A DNA stretch of 33,273 nt from Reticulitermes lucifugus (Eukaryota; Arthropoda; Insecta; Blattodea; Rhinotermitidae): positions 16,461 through 49,733 of the forward strand of contig JAKCWW010003007.1 in assembly GCA_026260175.1 (NCBI GenBank), written 5' to 3'. Each line of letters opens with the position of its first letter. Positions within the stretch are counted from its first letter, which is position 1. The position numbers and the translations under genes were made by a program. A model generated the notes under the pieces. That model did no database searches. It saw only the letters and a program-made list of their open reading frames with translations, and was not told the DNA's origin. Shown here piece by piece: positions 10,951 to 22,400 of this stretch.

Positions 10951-11120
10951 AAATGAATTACACATATTTTTATTCTGAGATCACCGTGCATTTTTTCACA
11001 ATATTGTTAGATCACCAACTAAATGCACTTTGTAAAGAACTTTCTAAAGAACCTTATAGTGTTTTTTAAATACAAAGTGCATTTAGTTGGTGATCTAACA
11101 ATAAATAGAATTACACATAT
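10951..11120. mobile_element. Short foldback element with exact 32-nt arms
   Basis: Perfect inverted arms lie at 11003-11034 and 11071-11102 with a 36-nt loop. Each arm contains 'accaactaaatgcac', which matches the arm motif of the Penelope-type elements at 6714, 17245 and 24173. Flanks: aaatgaattacacatat at 10951-10967 and aaatagaattacacatat at 11103-11120, a target duplication with one inserted base. A 35-nt one-sided extension (10968-11002) contains ccgtgcatttttt at 10984. It carries no hammerhead, so it is a minimal terminal-repeat remnant. Confidence 0.75.
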
Positions 11121-11924
11121 GTTTCAGAGATTGAAAAAGGTCTAAATGTAGTCCAACTTGTGCCTTAAGTTAATAATTATTAATGAATACACAAATTATA
11201 AATATAATTTTAAAGACATATAAATCTGTACCTAAACGCTCCATGTATTATTCTACATATTATGGTTACATGACTACTTGAAAGGGGTAGAAACGTATAG
11301 GGCGTGTTAAGAACACAGGGGAACAAAGAAATAAATGTATGTGTTCAGTAGTTGCATTTGATGGCTTTAGGGTTACTTAGTCAGTCTGCAATTCGAGGCA
11401 TTTGGCATTGGCACCGTTGTGGTCTACGTCTCGTGATGTGCACATTACTCTGCCAAACCTTGTAGACTCTTCGCCAAGCTGCTTTCACCTCATAATTTTG
11501 CAGTGTTGAGGATACACTTGCATCAGACTGGCTAGAACACATATTGATATCTCATAAAACTCACCTTTACTACAAAGACCTATGCAAATACGTGAATACA
11601 GAAGAATTATCTGTGTTACTACTTCGAGTTTGAAGGTTGCCTGTCCTTACGAAGTAATAAAAGTAAAATTATTTAAAAAAGCCATCGTTTTTATTGCTTA
11701 GCACGTCATAATATATTGTGAACACGCCCCTTTGGGGAAACTCATGACTAAGCAAATAAAGTTTCTTATCTTTTTAGCGCTAAGCCCTCATTAATCACTT
11801 AGCATAACACAAAGTCGAAACATAATTCGCAGCTTTTACTAGAAGTCTATATAATTTCGATTTTCAGTTTCTGTATAGTTTCGTAACCCGGATGCTGCAT
11901 TCGATAACGAGTATACGCTAACAG
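11121..11924. other. Non-coding stretch
   Basis: No gene, RNA gene or recognisable repeat. Confidence 0.45.
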
Positions 11925-12290
11925 CTGGGTGACCTATGAATTCGGTTAGATTCCTAGCAGGGGATAGAGATGTTCTTTTCTCCACAAACCTCCAGACGGG
12001 CCCTGGGGACGTCCAAGTTTCCAGTTCAGTGGGTGTCAGTGGTTAAGCGTCAGGGGCGAGAAGCTGACCATGACAGAACTATGAAAGCGCGCATCTATGT
12101 TTGCACTTCCCATATGTCTTATGGTGTGCAGATGGATAAATTGTGCTTTGTAAATGTTTGTTTCTCCTCCAGAGGAGTCCTACCGAGTGTGGTGTGCCGA
12201 AATGAGTGTGATCGTGAAGCCTCGACCATGAGGAGGCCCTGGCCGACTAAGAGCTGCCTTGCCATGAAAAAAAAAAAGTTTATTTAGTTA
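11925..12290 (+). mobile_element. SINE, family B, poly-A tailed
   Basis: The 3' part 'ccagaggagtcctaccgagt' followed by 'gtgatcgtgaagcctc', 'accatgaggaggccctggcc' and 'ccatgaaaaaaaaaaag' matches the copy at 21500-21729. The head near 11940-11965 ('gaattcggttagattcc') is a worn B box. The left end is approximate. Open frames across it are not genes. Confidence 0.75.
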
Positions 12291-12664
12291 GGATAATTCG
12301 GTCGACGCCGCCAATAAATCAGACGGTATAGTGTCGAATGTTAGAATGAGTAATGATTCGTAATTGTTGTGGAAAGAAGCGTCGGTGGCGTGATTTGACA
12401 TGTTACCCTTTCATCTTGTCCAGACGTACTCTGCAGAACTGAGAGAAACCTGTCAGAATAGCCGGTTTGCAGGTTCACATTTTAACTGGAACATCTCTAA
12501 TGTGACTATTCGACAGCGACTTTCAGTTCATTATGACGATTTTGTATACTTGTTTTAAATAAATAAGGATTAGTTTAAGAAACCCGTTTTTATTTTCAGT
12601 GTAAGAAGTTATTATCCTATGTAGTTTCCTAAGTAAAAAACAGTAGGCTTTTATTACTTACATA
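12291..12664. other. Non-coding stretch
   Basis: Nothing recognised in these 374 bases. Confidence 0.45.
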
Positions 12665-12981
12665 GATACTTAGTACAGAGATCTGTGCTCTTCTGGGATA
12701 CTATGCAGCGTAGAGTGGTAATTCTTTACTGACGTTTCGGGACAAACTATCGGTCCCATCTTCAACGGTCAAGAAGTCCAAGAAGAATTATTCTTGGACT
12801 TCTTGACCCTTGAAGATGGGACCGATCTTCTTGGACTTCTCGATCCTTGAAGATGGGACCGATAGATTGCCCCGAAACGTCTGTGCAGAACTACCAGTCA
12901 ACGCTGCGTAATATCCCAGAAGAGCGTAGATCTCATCTACATCGCGGCGGAAGCCTGAAATCACGCTTGGATACTTAGTAC
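12665..12981. mobile_element. Foldback element of a second type, hammerhead-like cores
   Basis: An exact 12-nt direct repeat, gatacttagtac, lies at 12665-12676 and 12970-12981. Inverted arms start at 12678 (gagatct..gctcttctgggata) and end at 12934. A 35-nt unpaired extension (12935-12969) lies on the right only. Each arm holds a sequence shaped like a hammerhead: TTGAAGA, a gggac/gtccc-type stem, then CCGAAACGTC. The first core base is T instead of the required C, and stem III cannot form a loop, so it is degenerate or a different fold. The right arm has an extra 37-bp tandem copy. Confidence 0.7.
12790..12863 (+). repeat. 37-bp tandem duplication inside the foldback right arm
   Basis: The unit ending 'ccttgaagatgggaccgat' occurs at 12790-12826 and again at 12827-12863 with a few differences. 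The left arm has only one copy, so the duplication arose after the inverted structure was made or in one arm only. Confidence 0.85.
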
Positions 12982-13223
12982 TTACGAAGTAGGCGTTTCA
13001 CATGCAGTTTTGTGTGATTGTAGGAAATTGTGTGTTGTTCTTCTTTCACCCCTCATATCCCTCCCCACCCCACCCGCACCCCTCCCGGCCGAAATTGTGT
13101 CTCACACTTCTCCCGTGACTTTCCTTTCCAGCTGCTCCTCTGATATCACTTCTTACATTGTCTTTCACAAGGTTTCAAAGGATCAGATAATTTTGTGTCG
13201 GTCCTTTTCTCGCAGGTTGTGAA

Positions 13224-13401
13224 ATGCTGGATTTGTCGCTGCTGAATCCCGTGGTGCTGGTGCTTCTGGTGTCCGGTTTGGTTATTATGTGCCGTTACCA
13301 CAGGAAACGGGCCCGGATGGTCAGCCTAATAAACAGAATCCCGGGGCCGCCTTCTCTGCCCTTCATCGGGAACGCCATCGAGCTGAACGTGGATCATGAC
13401 G
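13224..13401 (+). CDS. CYP4C: CYP4 exon 1 (start, membrane anchor)
   Basis: Residues 1-59 plus one base. The ATG at 13224 gives [18 protein letters not shown], a hydrophobic signal anchor, followed by a basic stop-transfer segment and [20 protein letters not shown], the usual CYP4 start. The donor is G|gtatgt at 13402. Just upstream, 'cttttctcgcag' ends at 13215, nine bases before the ATG, and would make a good 3' splice site, so a separate 5' untranslated exon is possible. Confidence 0.93.
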
Positions 13402-16400
13402 GTATGTTCACCGTGTCTCTGCACTGGCAGGACACGCATCTCTGCCGTCGGATGACAGTGAAGTACATATCCAAATCTACATGCATCAATACTTTACAAC
13501 TTAAAAAAATACAGAATGCCAACACGATAGTGTAGGAGCATACAGATGAGCCACATATTCAGAAATCCATATGTGTGCGAGCCGAATAATTTGTATAAAA
13601 GTGGTTAATTATAGCCTATTAGATACTCAAAAATGTAGATCTTTTTTGGAAGTAATAGAAATGCTTGTTCCGTGACACATCACTGCAATTACTTTCCCAA
13701 CTTAGCGGCAGGCATGTAGTTAGACCCTACTGGCTCTCTATATCACGTGTAATAAATAATTAGATAAATTTCTGCTAACCGTCATGGTCTGGGCACTCTG
13801 GGACCCGACAGGCTGCAAGTTTGGACGCTCTAACGATAGTGTGCAGTGGTAATATATCGCGAGCAGTGATTATATATAGTGATAATGCATAGTGATTGTG
13901 TATAATAGTCTATAATGATGGAGTGTATTGACTGTGAAAGAAGGTCCGAATATTATGACAACGTAAAGACAGCTAGTAAATTATTTGTAAATGGGACAAA
14001 GTTTAAATAGTATATTTGGGAAGGACACTAGCAAATAAAAATTGATTGCATGACGAAATAAAGAGCAGAAAAAATTCGGGGAATGCCTGCTAGTTTTCGG
14101 TCCGGAACCTTTTGTCTTTCCATTTACTATCTGAGAAGATGAAAATGAAATATACAAAAATACTTATTTTATAGGGATATGAAACTTGGTCTGTTACATT
14201 AAGCAAAGATCATAGGCAGAGGGTGTTCGAGAGTAGGGTGCTGATAAAGGTATTTGGGCCTAAGAGGAAGGCAGTGACAGGAGACTGGAAAAGAGCGGCT
14301 TGATAAGGGGCTTCATTATTTGCATTCCTCACCACATACTTTTTGCGTGAACTAATCAAGGAGGATGAGAGGGGCGGGGCATGTGTTGCATATAGGGACG
14401 AATAGAAACGCACAGAGGATTTTTGTGGGAACGCGGAGGAAAGAGACCAAATAAAAGCCTAAGCTACAATAACAGATAATAAGAAATGGGTATTAGGAAC
14501 AGAAATGGGACGTCTAGGACTGGCATAATCAGGTTCAGGACAGAGACGTGTGGCGGGCTGCTGCAAACAGGGTGATGCCATCGGGTCTATACACTGTGGG
14601 GAATTTCTTGACTAGCGTCTCCAGGAAACTTCTGCTTCTTGGAGTCAGTTAGTTAGATAATTAGTTAGTTAATTGGTCGGTTAGTTAGATAATTAGTTAG
14701 TTAATTGGTCGGTTGGTTAGTTATTTAGTCAGTTAGTTAGTCAGTTAGTCCGTCGGTCGGTCAGTCAAGTTTTTTTTTATTGAAGGGCCCCGCAGCAGAT
14801 GCTACGGACGCACCGCAGCCTTGAAGGCTTATTGTACAACCCTGTGATGAAGATTATGAGGTTTTTTCTGCTTTTTCATTTTAATGGAGCACCGTTGGAA
14901 TGAAGTTGACAGGGGGAAACCGAAGTACTCTGATAAAAACCAGTCCCAGTGTCACTTTGTCCACCACAAATCCCACATAAACCGAAACGGGATCGAATCC
15001 GGGCCTGCGCGGTGAGAGGCCTGTGACTAACCGCCTGAGCCATGGCACGGCCTTGGTTGGTTAGTTAGTTAGTTAAAAATATTTAAGATGTAGACACCAT
15101 AAGCACTCCGTTTCAGAAATATTGAAGTAGGCAGATTCGTTTACCAGATAATTTAATTAGACAGTTTTTAAATGTTCTAATGAATATGGTAGACAAATTC
15201 ATATTGACATTCTTACGAAGCTAATATAAGCACTGTTAGCGACACTGAAGCTTCCATCATGTGGGACGAAGGCGGCGAATACGTACAACAGGAACCAGCT
15301 GATTTTGTAATTCTCAGTCCGAAGTCTTATAGTGTCTATGCTGTCACCGTGAAAAAGAGCGCCAGCAGACAACAAGTAGATTGACGTATATAACTTTGTC
15401 ATAAGCTTGTTCGCCAAACGTTGATCGGGTTTTCATTAACCCTGAAAATGACAAACGATAATAAGTTACTTTCTAGGAATCAGAAATTAGATTTGCTTTT
15501 GTAGAAACGTGTGCTTACTCATGCTCTGCAAGATATGTAGATTTTTGGAAACGTTTGTAAAGAAGAGTCGCCCTCGGTGGACTAGTGGTTAGCATGCTCG
15601 CCACTGGGCCCAAGGTTCGCGGGTTCGATCCCTACCGAGGGCGATGGATTTTTAAGGGTGATAAAAATCCGNNNNNNNNNNNNNNNNNNNNNNNNNNNNN
15701 NNNNNNNNNNNNNNNNNNNNNNNNNNNNNNNNNNNNNNNNNNNNNNNNNNNNNNNNNNNNNNNNNNNNNNNNNNNNNNNNNNNNNNNNNNNNNNNNNNNN
15801 NNNNNNNNACCTCCGAAAGGAGGCCCCCAATGCTCCGCGATTGGAGCGACAAGGGGACTAACTAACTAACTTGTTAAGAAGAATTACGGAAAGCTCAAAA
15901 GTCAGTTAACCTTTTAATAAATTGGGAAATAAAGTGCGTTGTCAATTTGTTCATTACTTAACCAATTTAAAAATTTTTCGAAATGAGATCATATTCAATG
16001 CACAATTCAAAACTCTGTAACACCGTTTTAAAAATCGAAGGATATAACTCTGCATTGGCATGAAAATAAAAGAGAATATTTCTTCTGTTAACCGACACCC
16101 TTATTAATTTAAATACCGCAGGCGTATGCCGGCCTGTCTCATCAAACTGAAAGAGGTAAGGGCAAAAGAGAAATCATTTGCTTTCTTGATGAAATACGGG
16201 TTGGCAGTTACTTGGCATTCGGAAGTGTTGACAGAACAATGGAATACAAGGGTTAATTGCAATACAACAGTTAAACTATTCATTCTTTACGTTGGATCTA
16301 ATGCACGAATATTTACTATATTTGGTTTACACAGAAGGCAGAAAGATGGAAGGCCTAAAGTAAGCGGGCTAATGGTTCGATCCCGGGTCGGTCCATGTGG

Positions 16401-19400
16401 GATTTGTAGTGGACAAAGTGACACTGGGAGAGGTTTTTCCCCGAGTACTTCGGTTTTCCCCTGTCAATTTCATTCCACCAGTGCTCCATTACTTGAAAAA
16501 TGAAAAAAAAACTGATCATCTTTCTCTCCATCTTCATGAAAGGATTACACAATAAGTCTTAAGGCTGCGGTGCGTCCGTAGCTTCTGCTGTGGGGCCCAT
16601 CACCACAAAGAAAGTGGGCTAATGCTAATTTCCGTAAATGATTTGGTCATTACTAAATAGTTGTGAATATTACTGTCTTCTGGAATGTGACGTCGTGTAG
16701 TCTGGTACAAATATAGGCCTACTGAACGTTTATAAACTCTCGCTTCCTCCGGCTTTCTCTTAAGACGTCGGCATCCCTGTACCTGACTAGACGGCGTCAC
16801 ATTCTAGAAGAGAGTATTCTTCTCTTTACACTTTTACAACAGCTACAACTACTGCTGTGTACAGAGTGATTCAAAAGTCGCGCAACATCATGTGTACTAG
16901 CTGATTTCTATCATACTGATCACCCTGAATAATTCTTACAAAACAACAAAATACTTCCAGATGCAGAATAATTATTTTAAATTCCAATTGCACAACTCAC
17001 TCATACTGATTTCTTCGTGACAAAGCCATCATGACATAGTACCTGTGTGAAAAATACTTTTTTTAGAATCGTCTGTGTAAGTCCAAACTGAATTTTGACA
17101 CAAATATTAGGATTTACTACCGACATATAAATAGGTAATTCTCCGATTAGTAACACTTCTTCGCTTCAGGTATAGTGTTTTAAAAAAACAAATAAATGGA
17201 AGTCTGTCATTTCTAACAGAAGACAAACTTGAAGATAATATAAAAATTGAAAGTTTTATTATACCAACATATGCACTATATTCTTATAATAACGTCATTC
17301 ACCCCTACATATGTTTCGGCCTGTTACAGGCCATCTTCAGGGGGTCAAAGTACTTTAACATAGACTATACATCTGTTTTAAAAGTTGGTACATCCATTTA
17401 AGTGTAAAACAAATTGAAACTTTGGTTCCCAATGGATTTAACTATAAACTCCTAGGGAATTTGTACATAAAAGGTTAAAATTACATATCGTTGTATATTT
17501 AAAAATTAGTGGCAGTCCGGTCTTGTATGCAGTATCACAGAGATGTTGCAGCTTTCTGTAGAAATATATTAACAAACATCAGTATCATTGTACCAAATTC
17601 GGTAACATACAGTTTGTTTTAAGGGAATATTAGTTATATGTTGCGACATACCTATGTTATGTTGTTACGTGTTGTGCCTAGTGTGCTTCACCGGCTGGTT
17701 GCGTTGTGACTAGTATTGATTTGTTATACTGTGCTTAGGTCGTAGTTATCTGCGTAGGATTGGGCGCATGCGTGTTGTGTGTGGTGGGGTTAATGATCCT
17801 GAATAGGGGGTTTCCTCTCCGGGATGTTGTTCTTTCACCAATGTTCCTTTTTGATAGTGTTGCTGTATATAAAAAGTCTCCAAAATGTTCATGCGCCAAC
17901 CTTTCTTTACAGGTTTTTAATAATTCCATTGTAGATTGTAACGGGCCATATTCGTGTTTGTTATTCAGGATATGCATAACGTAAGCTGATTTTGGATCAT
18001 TAGTTTTTATATATCTATGGTGTTCTGTGTAGCGTGCTTTCAAGTTTGTCCGGTTTGGCCAATATATTGCATATTACAACTGTTGCAACGTAAGCTATAT
18101 ATGCCACTGTTTGCGTATATGTCGGGGTTGTTTTGTGGGTCTTTAGTAAGTTTTGTGTTGTATTTCTAACTTGGAATGTAATTTGTAGATTAGTGTATCT
18201 GAAAATATTGGTTACTTTTCGTATTATCTGACTATGATATTCGAATGTTACCCATTTTTTTTTTGTTTTGAGTTGTTTTGTGTTATGTTTAGATTCTTGT
18301 TTATTATGTTTGTTTAGGTTTTCGATTATGGTTTTTGGATATCCATTATTCTTAGCTATTTGGTGAATAGTTTTCATTTCTTGTTGTTTTTGATCTTGTG
18401 ATAGCGGTAATTGGTGTAGTCTATTTAGGAGGTATCTGTGTGCTGCCAACTTATGTTGTATGGGGTGGTTTGAATTGAAGTGTATAGTCGTGTCAGTTGT
18501 GGGTTTTCGGTATATGTTTATCGACAAGCCATTATGATTCCTATTGATAAGTAAATCAAGGAAGCTTATTGTGTTGTTTTCTTCTTCTGTTGACTTAAAT
18601 TGTAGGTGTTTATGTAGGTTATTCATGTAACCTGAGATTTCATCTACATTAGTGTTTGTACTGTCGAAGATGATTATAATATCATCTACATATCTATTGT
18701 AAAAGTTGATCTCATTACTGTCAAGGATGCTCTTTATGATGTGGTTTTCATAGTGTTGTAAGAAGATTTCAGCTATTAGTCCGGATATGGGTGAGCTTAT
18801 TGCAACCCCTTTATTAGGTTGGTAACATTTTTCATTCAACTGTAAATAGTTCTGTTTGAGTATGGTATTTAGTAATGTGCATGCATGCTCACTAACACGC
18901 TATAATTACAAAACACTTACGTTACATATAACTCAACACAACTAGCACATGACTTAACTAAACTACAAATCACAAAAGCAAATAGAATGGTCATACATGA
19001 CATCAAAGGTCTCTATGTAAACATACCCATAGACGAAACAATAAATATCACGAAGACACTCCTAACTAACAAAAAGATCGATAATATATTAATAGTGCAA
19101 TCATGCACATTACTAAATACCATACTCAAACAGCCTGTAGGCCTACTGGCTGTGAAGTCGATAATTTTCTTTGTCAAACCCCTTGTAAAAATTAGGCGTT
19201 TTTCTTGCAAAAGAGATGCAGTTATTTGGGGCTCCTCACATTATATCTCTATCTCTCTCTTATGTAAACCACGAAAATAAGACTTGACTCAATTTAGCGT
19301 TTCTAGATTTTTTATCGTCTTCCTTACATTCAGGCCCTCATATGTTCTGGCAAAGTACCACTTTTCAAATGCACTTTATTCCTCTGCCAATCAACCCAGT

Positions 19401-22400
19401 AACTCTCTTACCGCCACATTATTCTACAATGTTTTGCATAGTGCCGCCTTGTCTGTCGTTTCTAAGGCTTCAGTTTTTGTTCCATACACACCATCACTCT
19501 CTTTCTCTTTCCATTTTATATGTAAATGGAGGAAAAATCACTACTTTACGAGAAACCAGACGTTCCACCAACCAACCGAAGCACAAGTGCACGTGTGTAA
19601 TCGAGGCCAGTAACGAAAACATAAGAAAACATCTAACCATGAAAAATACAGAAAATGTAGAAAATAAACAGTTTAAACATACAAACGCAGTCAGTTAAAA
19701 TTCAGACACTTGCAGGTGGGGATGAGTGTAATTCATTTCGTTATATTTCGAAATGATTGTGGCAAAGTTTAACGATTTTTGTAAAATAAATGCTGATAAC
19801 TCTAATACAGTGCTCTGTTAAGTAGGACGGAAGGGAATGCCCTATAACCGAAGGTCTAGTTATCGGGACTGTAAGGTGTAAGTTGTTATCGAGTGTGAAT
19901 GAATGAAGGAATGAATTAATCAACGAAGGGGGTGCGACGTAGATTGTATATGCAAAGGCGCGTAAATAGGGACATAATCGTAGTAGGATTTGCAGTAAAG
20001 CAGAGTAAGTAATCCTTACCCACATCAAGAGAAATAACAGATCATAACTTGGATTTCAGAGTTGCTGGCGAGGATGATGGCAGTAACGAAACTCTGTGGC
20101 CGACGTGCGGGTATGAGTCGGATATGGATTGGCAACAAGCCCTACATTATCGTCGCGCGTCCGGACAGAATTGAGGTACAAATACTTGGTCACTTGTCGT
20201 CGTGACTTAACATCTTAACGTCACGCTTCAAAGAAAAACAAGTTTGTTTAGAAATGATTTTAACACTTTTGAAAGTAAGGGATCCAATACATTACAATGT
20301 ACCCTCACAGTTATCTGAAACCGGTGATTGGCGTAAGCTGTTTTATCACTGCTGTCACAAATATGAACAGATCGATTCCCGGCCGAGGCAGATATTTTTA
20401 TCTTATTTACAACGCCTGTAGTATCCGCCCAACCTCCTACCCAAAACGTACCGGGAGCTTTTTCCCATTCTTGTAGTGGTTCTGGAGAGATGTTGACTAC
20501 TCATGAGATTAAGAATGGATTACCAATGCCTGCACTTTCTCATACGTCTTCATGGCGTTGTGCGTAATTAAACAGTGACAACTTTACCTCTCATCTTCAC
20601 TAAGTATAAGCAAGTTCACCCTATAACAGACCATGAAGGCCCAGAAGGGGAGTACAATTATAGCTCTACTCTTCCTTTATGCTTGGCCCTAAATAGGGGT
20701 TGGTGGTAAAGGCCACACCCAGGACTCTTTACCCCCAGGAAAGAGACCCGGTACCCATTGTACAGGAGGCTAGGTGGGTCCGAGGGCCGGTCTGGACGGG
20801 TGCGGAAAATCTCGCCTCCACCGGGATTCGATCCCTGGACCGTCAAGTCCATACTATCTATCCCGGCCAACAATAATGTACTTACACGTACACATTAATG
20901 CTAATTGCTGTGTTTCAGCCTATCCTGAGCAGTAGCAAGCACATCGGTAAGAGTGGAGACTACTCTTATTTACACCCCTGGCTGGGAACTGGCCTACTTA
21001 CCAGTGCAGGTGAAATCACCTTCTTAAATCACTTCATCTACACTACCGCCCTCCGGACAATGCAGCTCACTTCATGAGGGTTGGTGGAGATGACGAACAA
21101 ATGCTGCGAGGTTACTTAGACTCTTCTCCGTTTTTTAGATACATTTCAATGTAAACGTCACGTTATTAGCTGCCATTACATTTACCCGTTCCTTTTCCCT
21201 ATTTTCCTTTCTTGTGGTATAGTCCGAGATGGCCATTAGTCGACGAATTCTCATCGCTTAGGCCCGAGTTCGCCTCCAGGAAAATCCAAGCGAGATTTTT
21301 GGTAGACAAAGTAAATCTGGGACAGGTTTTCTCGGAGCATTATGGCTTTCTCCTACCAATTATTATGGCACTCAAGCTCAACATTCTTTCGTCTAACAAC
21401 GTTTGGATGGACACTGGACCCTTTAGAATCCTCAATTTTAACCTACATTGTATAAGTCCACCACACAAAACTGATGATATGTAATAGTAAGAGATGTAAT
21501 GGGCTGATGCCATTGGCCACGCGGTCTAAGGCGTGGGTCTGCGGCCGCTCGCTTGCTGGGAGCATAGATGTCTGTCACGTGTGAGTATTGTATGTTGTCA
21601 GGTAGAGGTCTCTGCGTCGAGCTGATCACTCGTCCAGAGGAGTCCTACCGAGTGTGATATGTCTGTGATCACGAAACCTCAACAATGAGGAGGCCTTGGC
21701 CCACTAGGGCTGTCGAACCATGGAAAAAAAAGAGATATAAAGCACAAATTGTTCAACTAACAATATAGTAAGGTAAAGGTAAAATTCAGAGGGGGCACAG
21801 AGGGGGATAGAGGTATAGCTCTACTCTTTCTTTAACCTCGACTTTAGATGGGGTGAGTGGTTAAAGCCACACCCCCGGGAATGACCGAGTAGCCATTGTA
21901 TAATTGGCTGGGTGAACCCCCAAGGCCGGTCTGACCCGATGCGCAAAATCTTGCCACCACCGGGATTCGATCTCCGGACCGTCCAGCCCGTAGCGAGTCG
22001 TTATACCGACTGCGCTATCCCGGCCCGCAGTAACAATATAGTTGGTCCACTGTAGACATAGTACGCGGTTTTACGTCGTCAGAGGGTTGGTTGCCAATCT
22101 ACGGAGTACTTCTTTATTTTATTCTTATCTAGTTTGGCGTAGTCCGGGATTCAGTGCATGAAAAATTTAACACTAAACTTGAACTTTAGCCATGGTGAGT
22201 TCCAGATCTTGCCTGCTGCTGCCACAATTACGAATATACATCTGTAAAATAACGAAAATACATCCGGTTAGTTACCTGATAGGAAAGTAACGCCCATTCC
22301 AGAATCATCGAGTATATCGAATATGTGGAAAAGTGAGCAGTTTATAATATTCGTGTCATTATAAACGAGTAATTGAAGAAGTTTTTACTGAAGCCATGGA

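Larger units (their letters stand above)
17245..18888 (-). pseudogene. Penelope-like retroelement: RT + GIY-YIG, 5'-truncated and broken
   Basis: On the minus strand the reverse transcriptase reads [20 protein letters not shown] (upstream of 18839), then [18 protein letters not shown], the catalytic YVDDIIII box (intact Asp pair), [20 protein letters not shown] and [13 protein letters not shown] linker is followed by a GIY-YIG endonuclease: [20 protein letters not shown], then [20 protein letters not shown] and ILNNKHEYG. The endonuclease is reached by two frameshifts (about 18105-18115 and about 18040), so the protein is broken. RT plus C-terminal GIY-YIG is diagnostic of endonuclease-bearing Penelope elements. 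The 3' end carries a hammerhead motif and the 'accaacatatgcac' end motif. The N-terminal part is missing here, but a piece of it lies inverted next door. Confidence 0.9.

Noticed and set aside
11970-12287. 105-codon ORF
   Set aside because: It is a translation of the family B SINE and ends in its poly-A tail.
15190-15417. Open frames on both strands in intron 1
   Set aside because: The plus reading ([20 protein letters not shown]) and the minus reading match no family I know, and phase and sequence do not fit the P450. Probably chance, but a decayed gene piece cannot be excluded.
15570-15642. A functional tRNA gene
   Set aside because: Length and acceptor stem fit, but the anticodon arm does not fold and SINE body and tail sequence follow, so it is a SINE head.
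16126-16503. 125-codon ORF on +
   Set aside because: The second half is the family A SINE; the first half has no recognisable domain.
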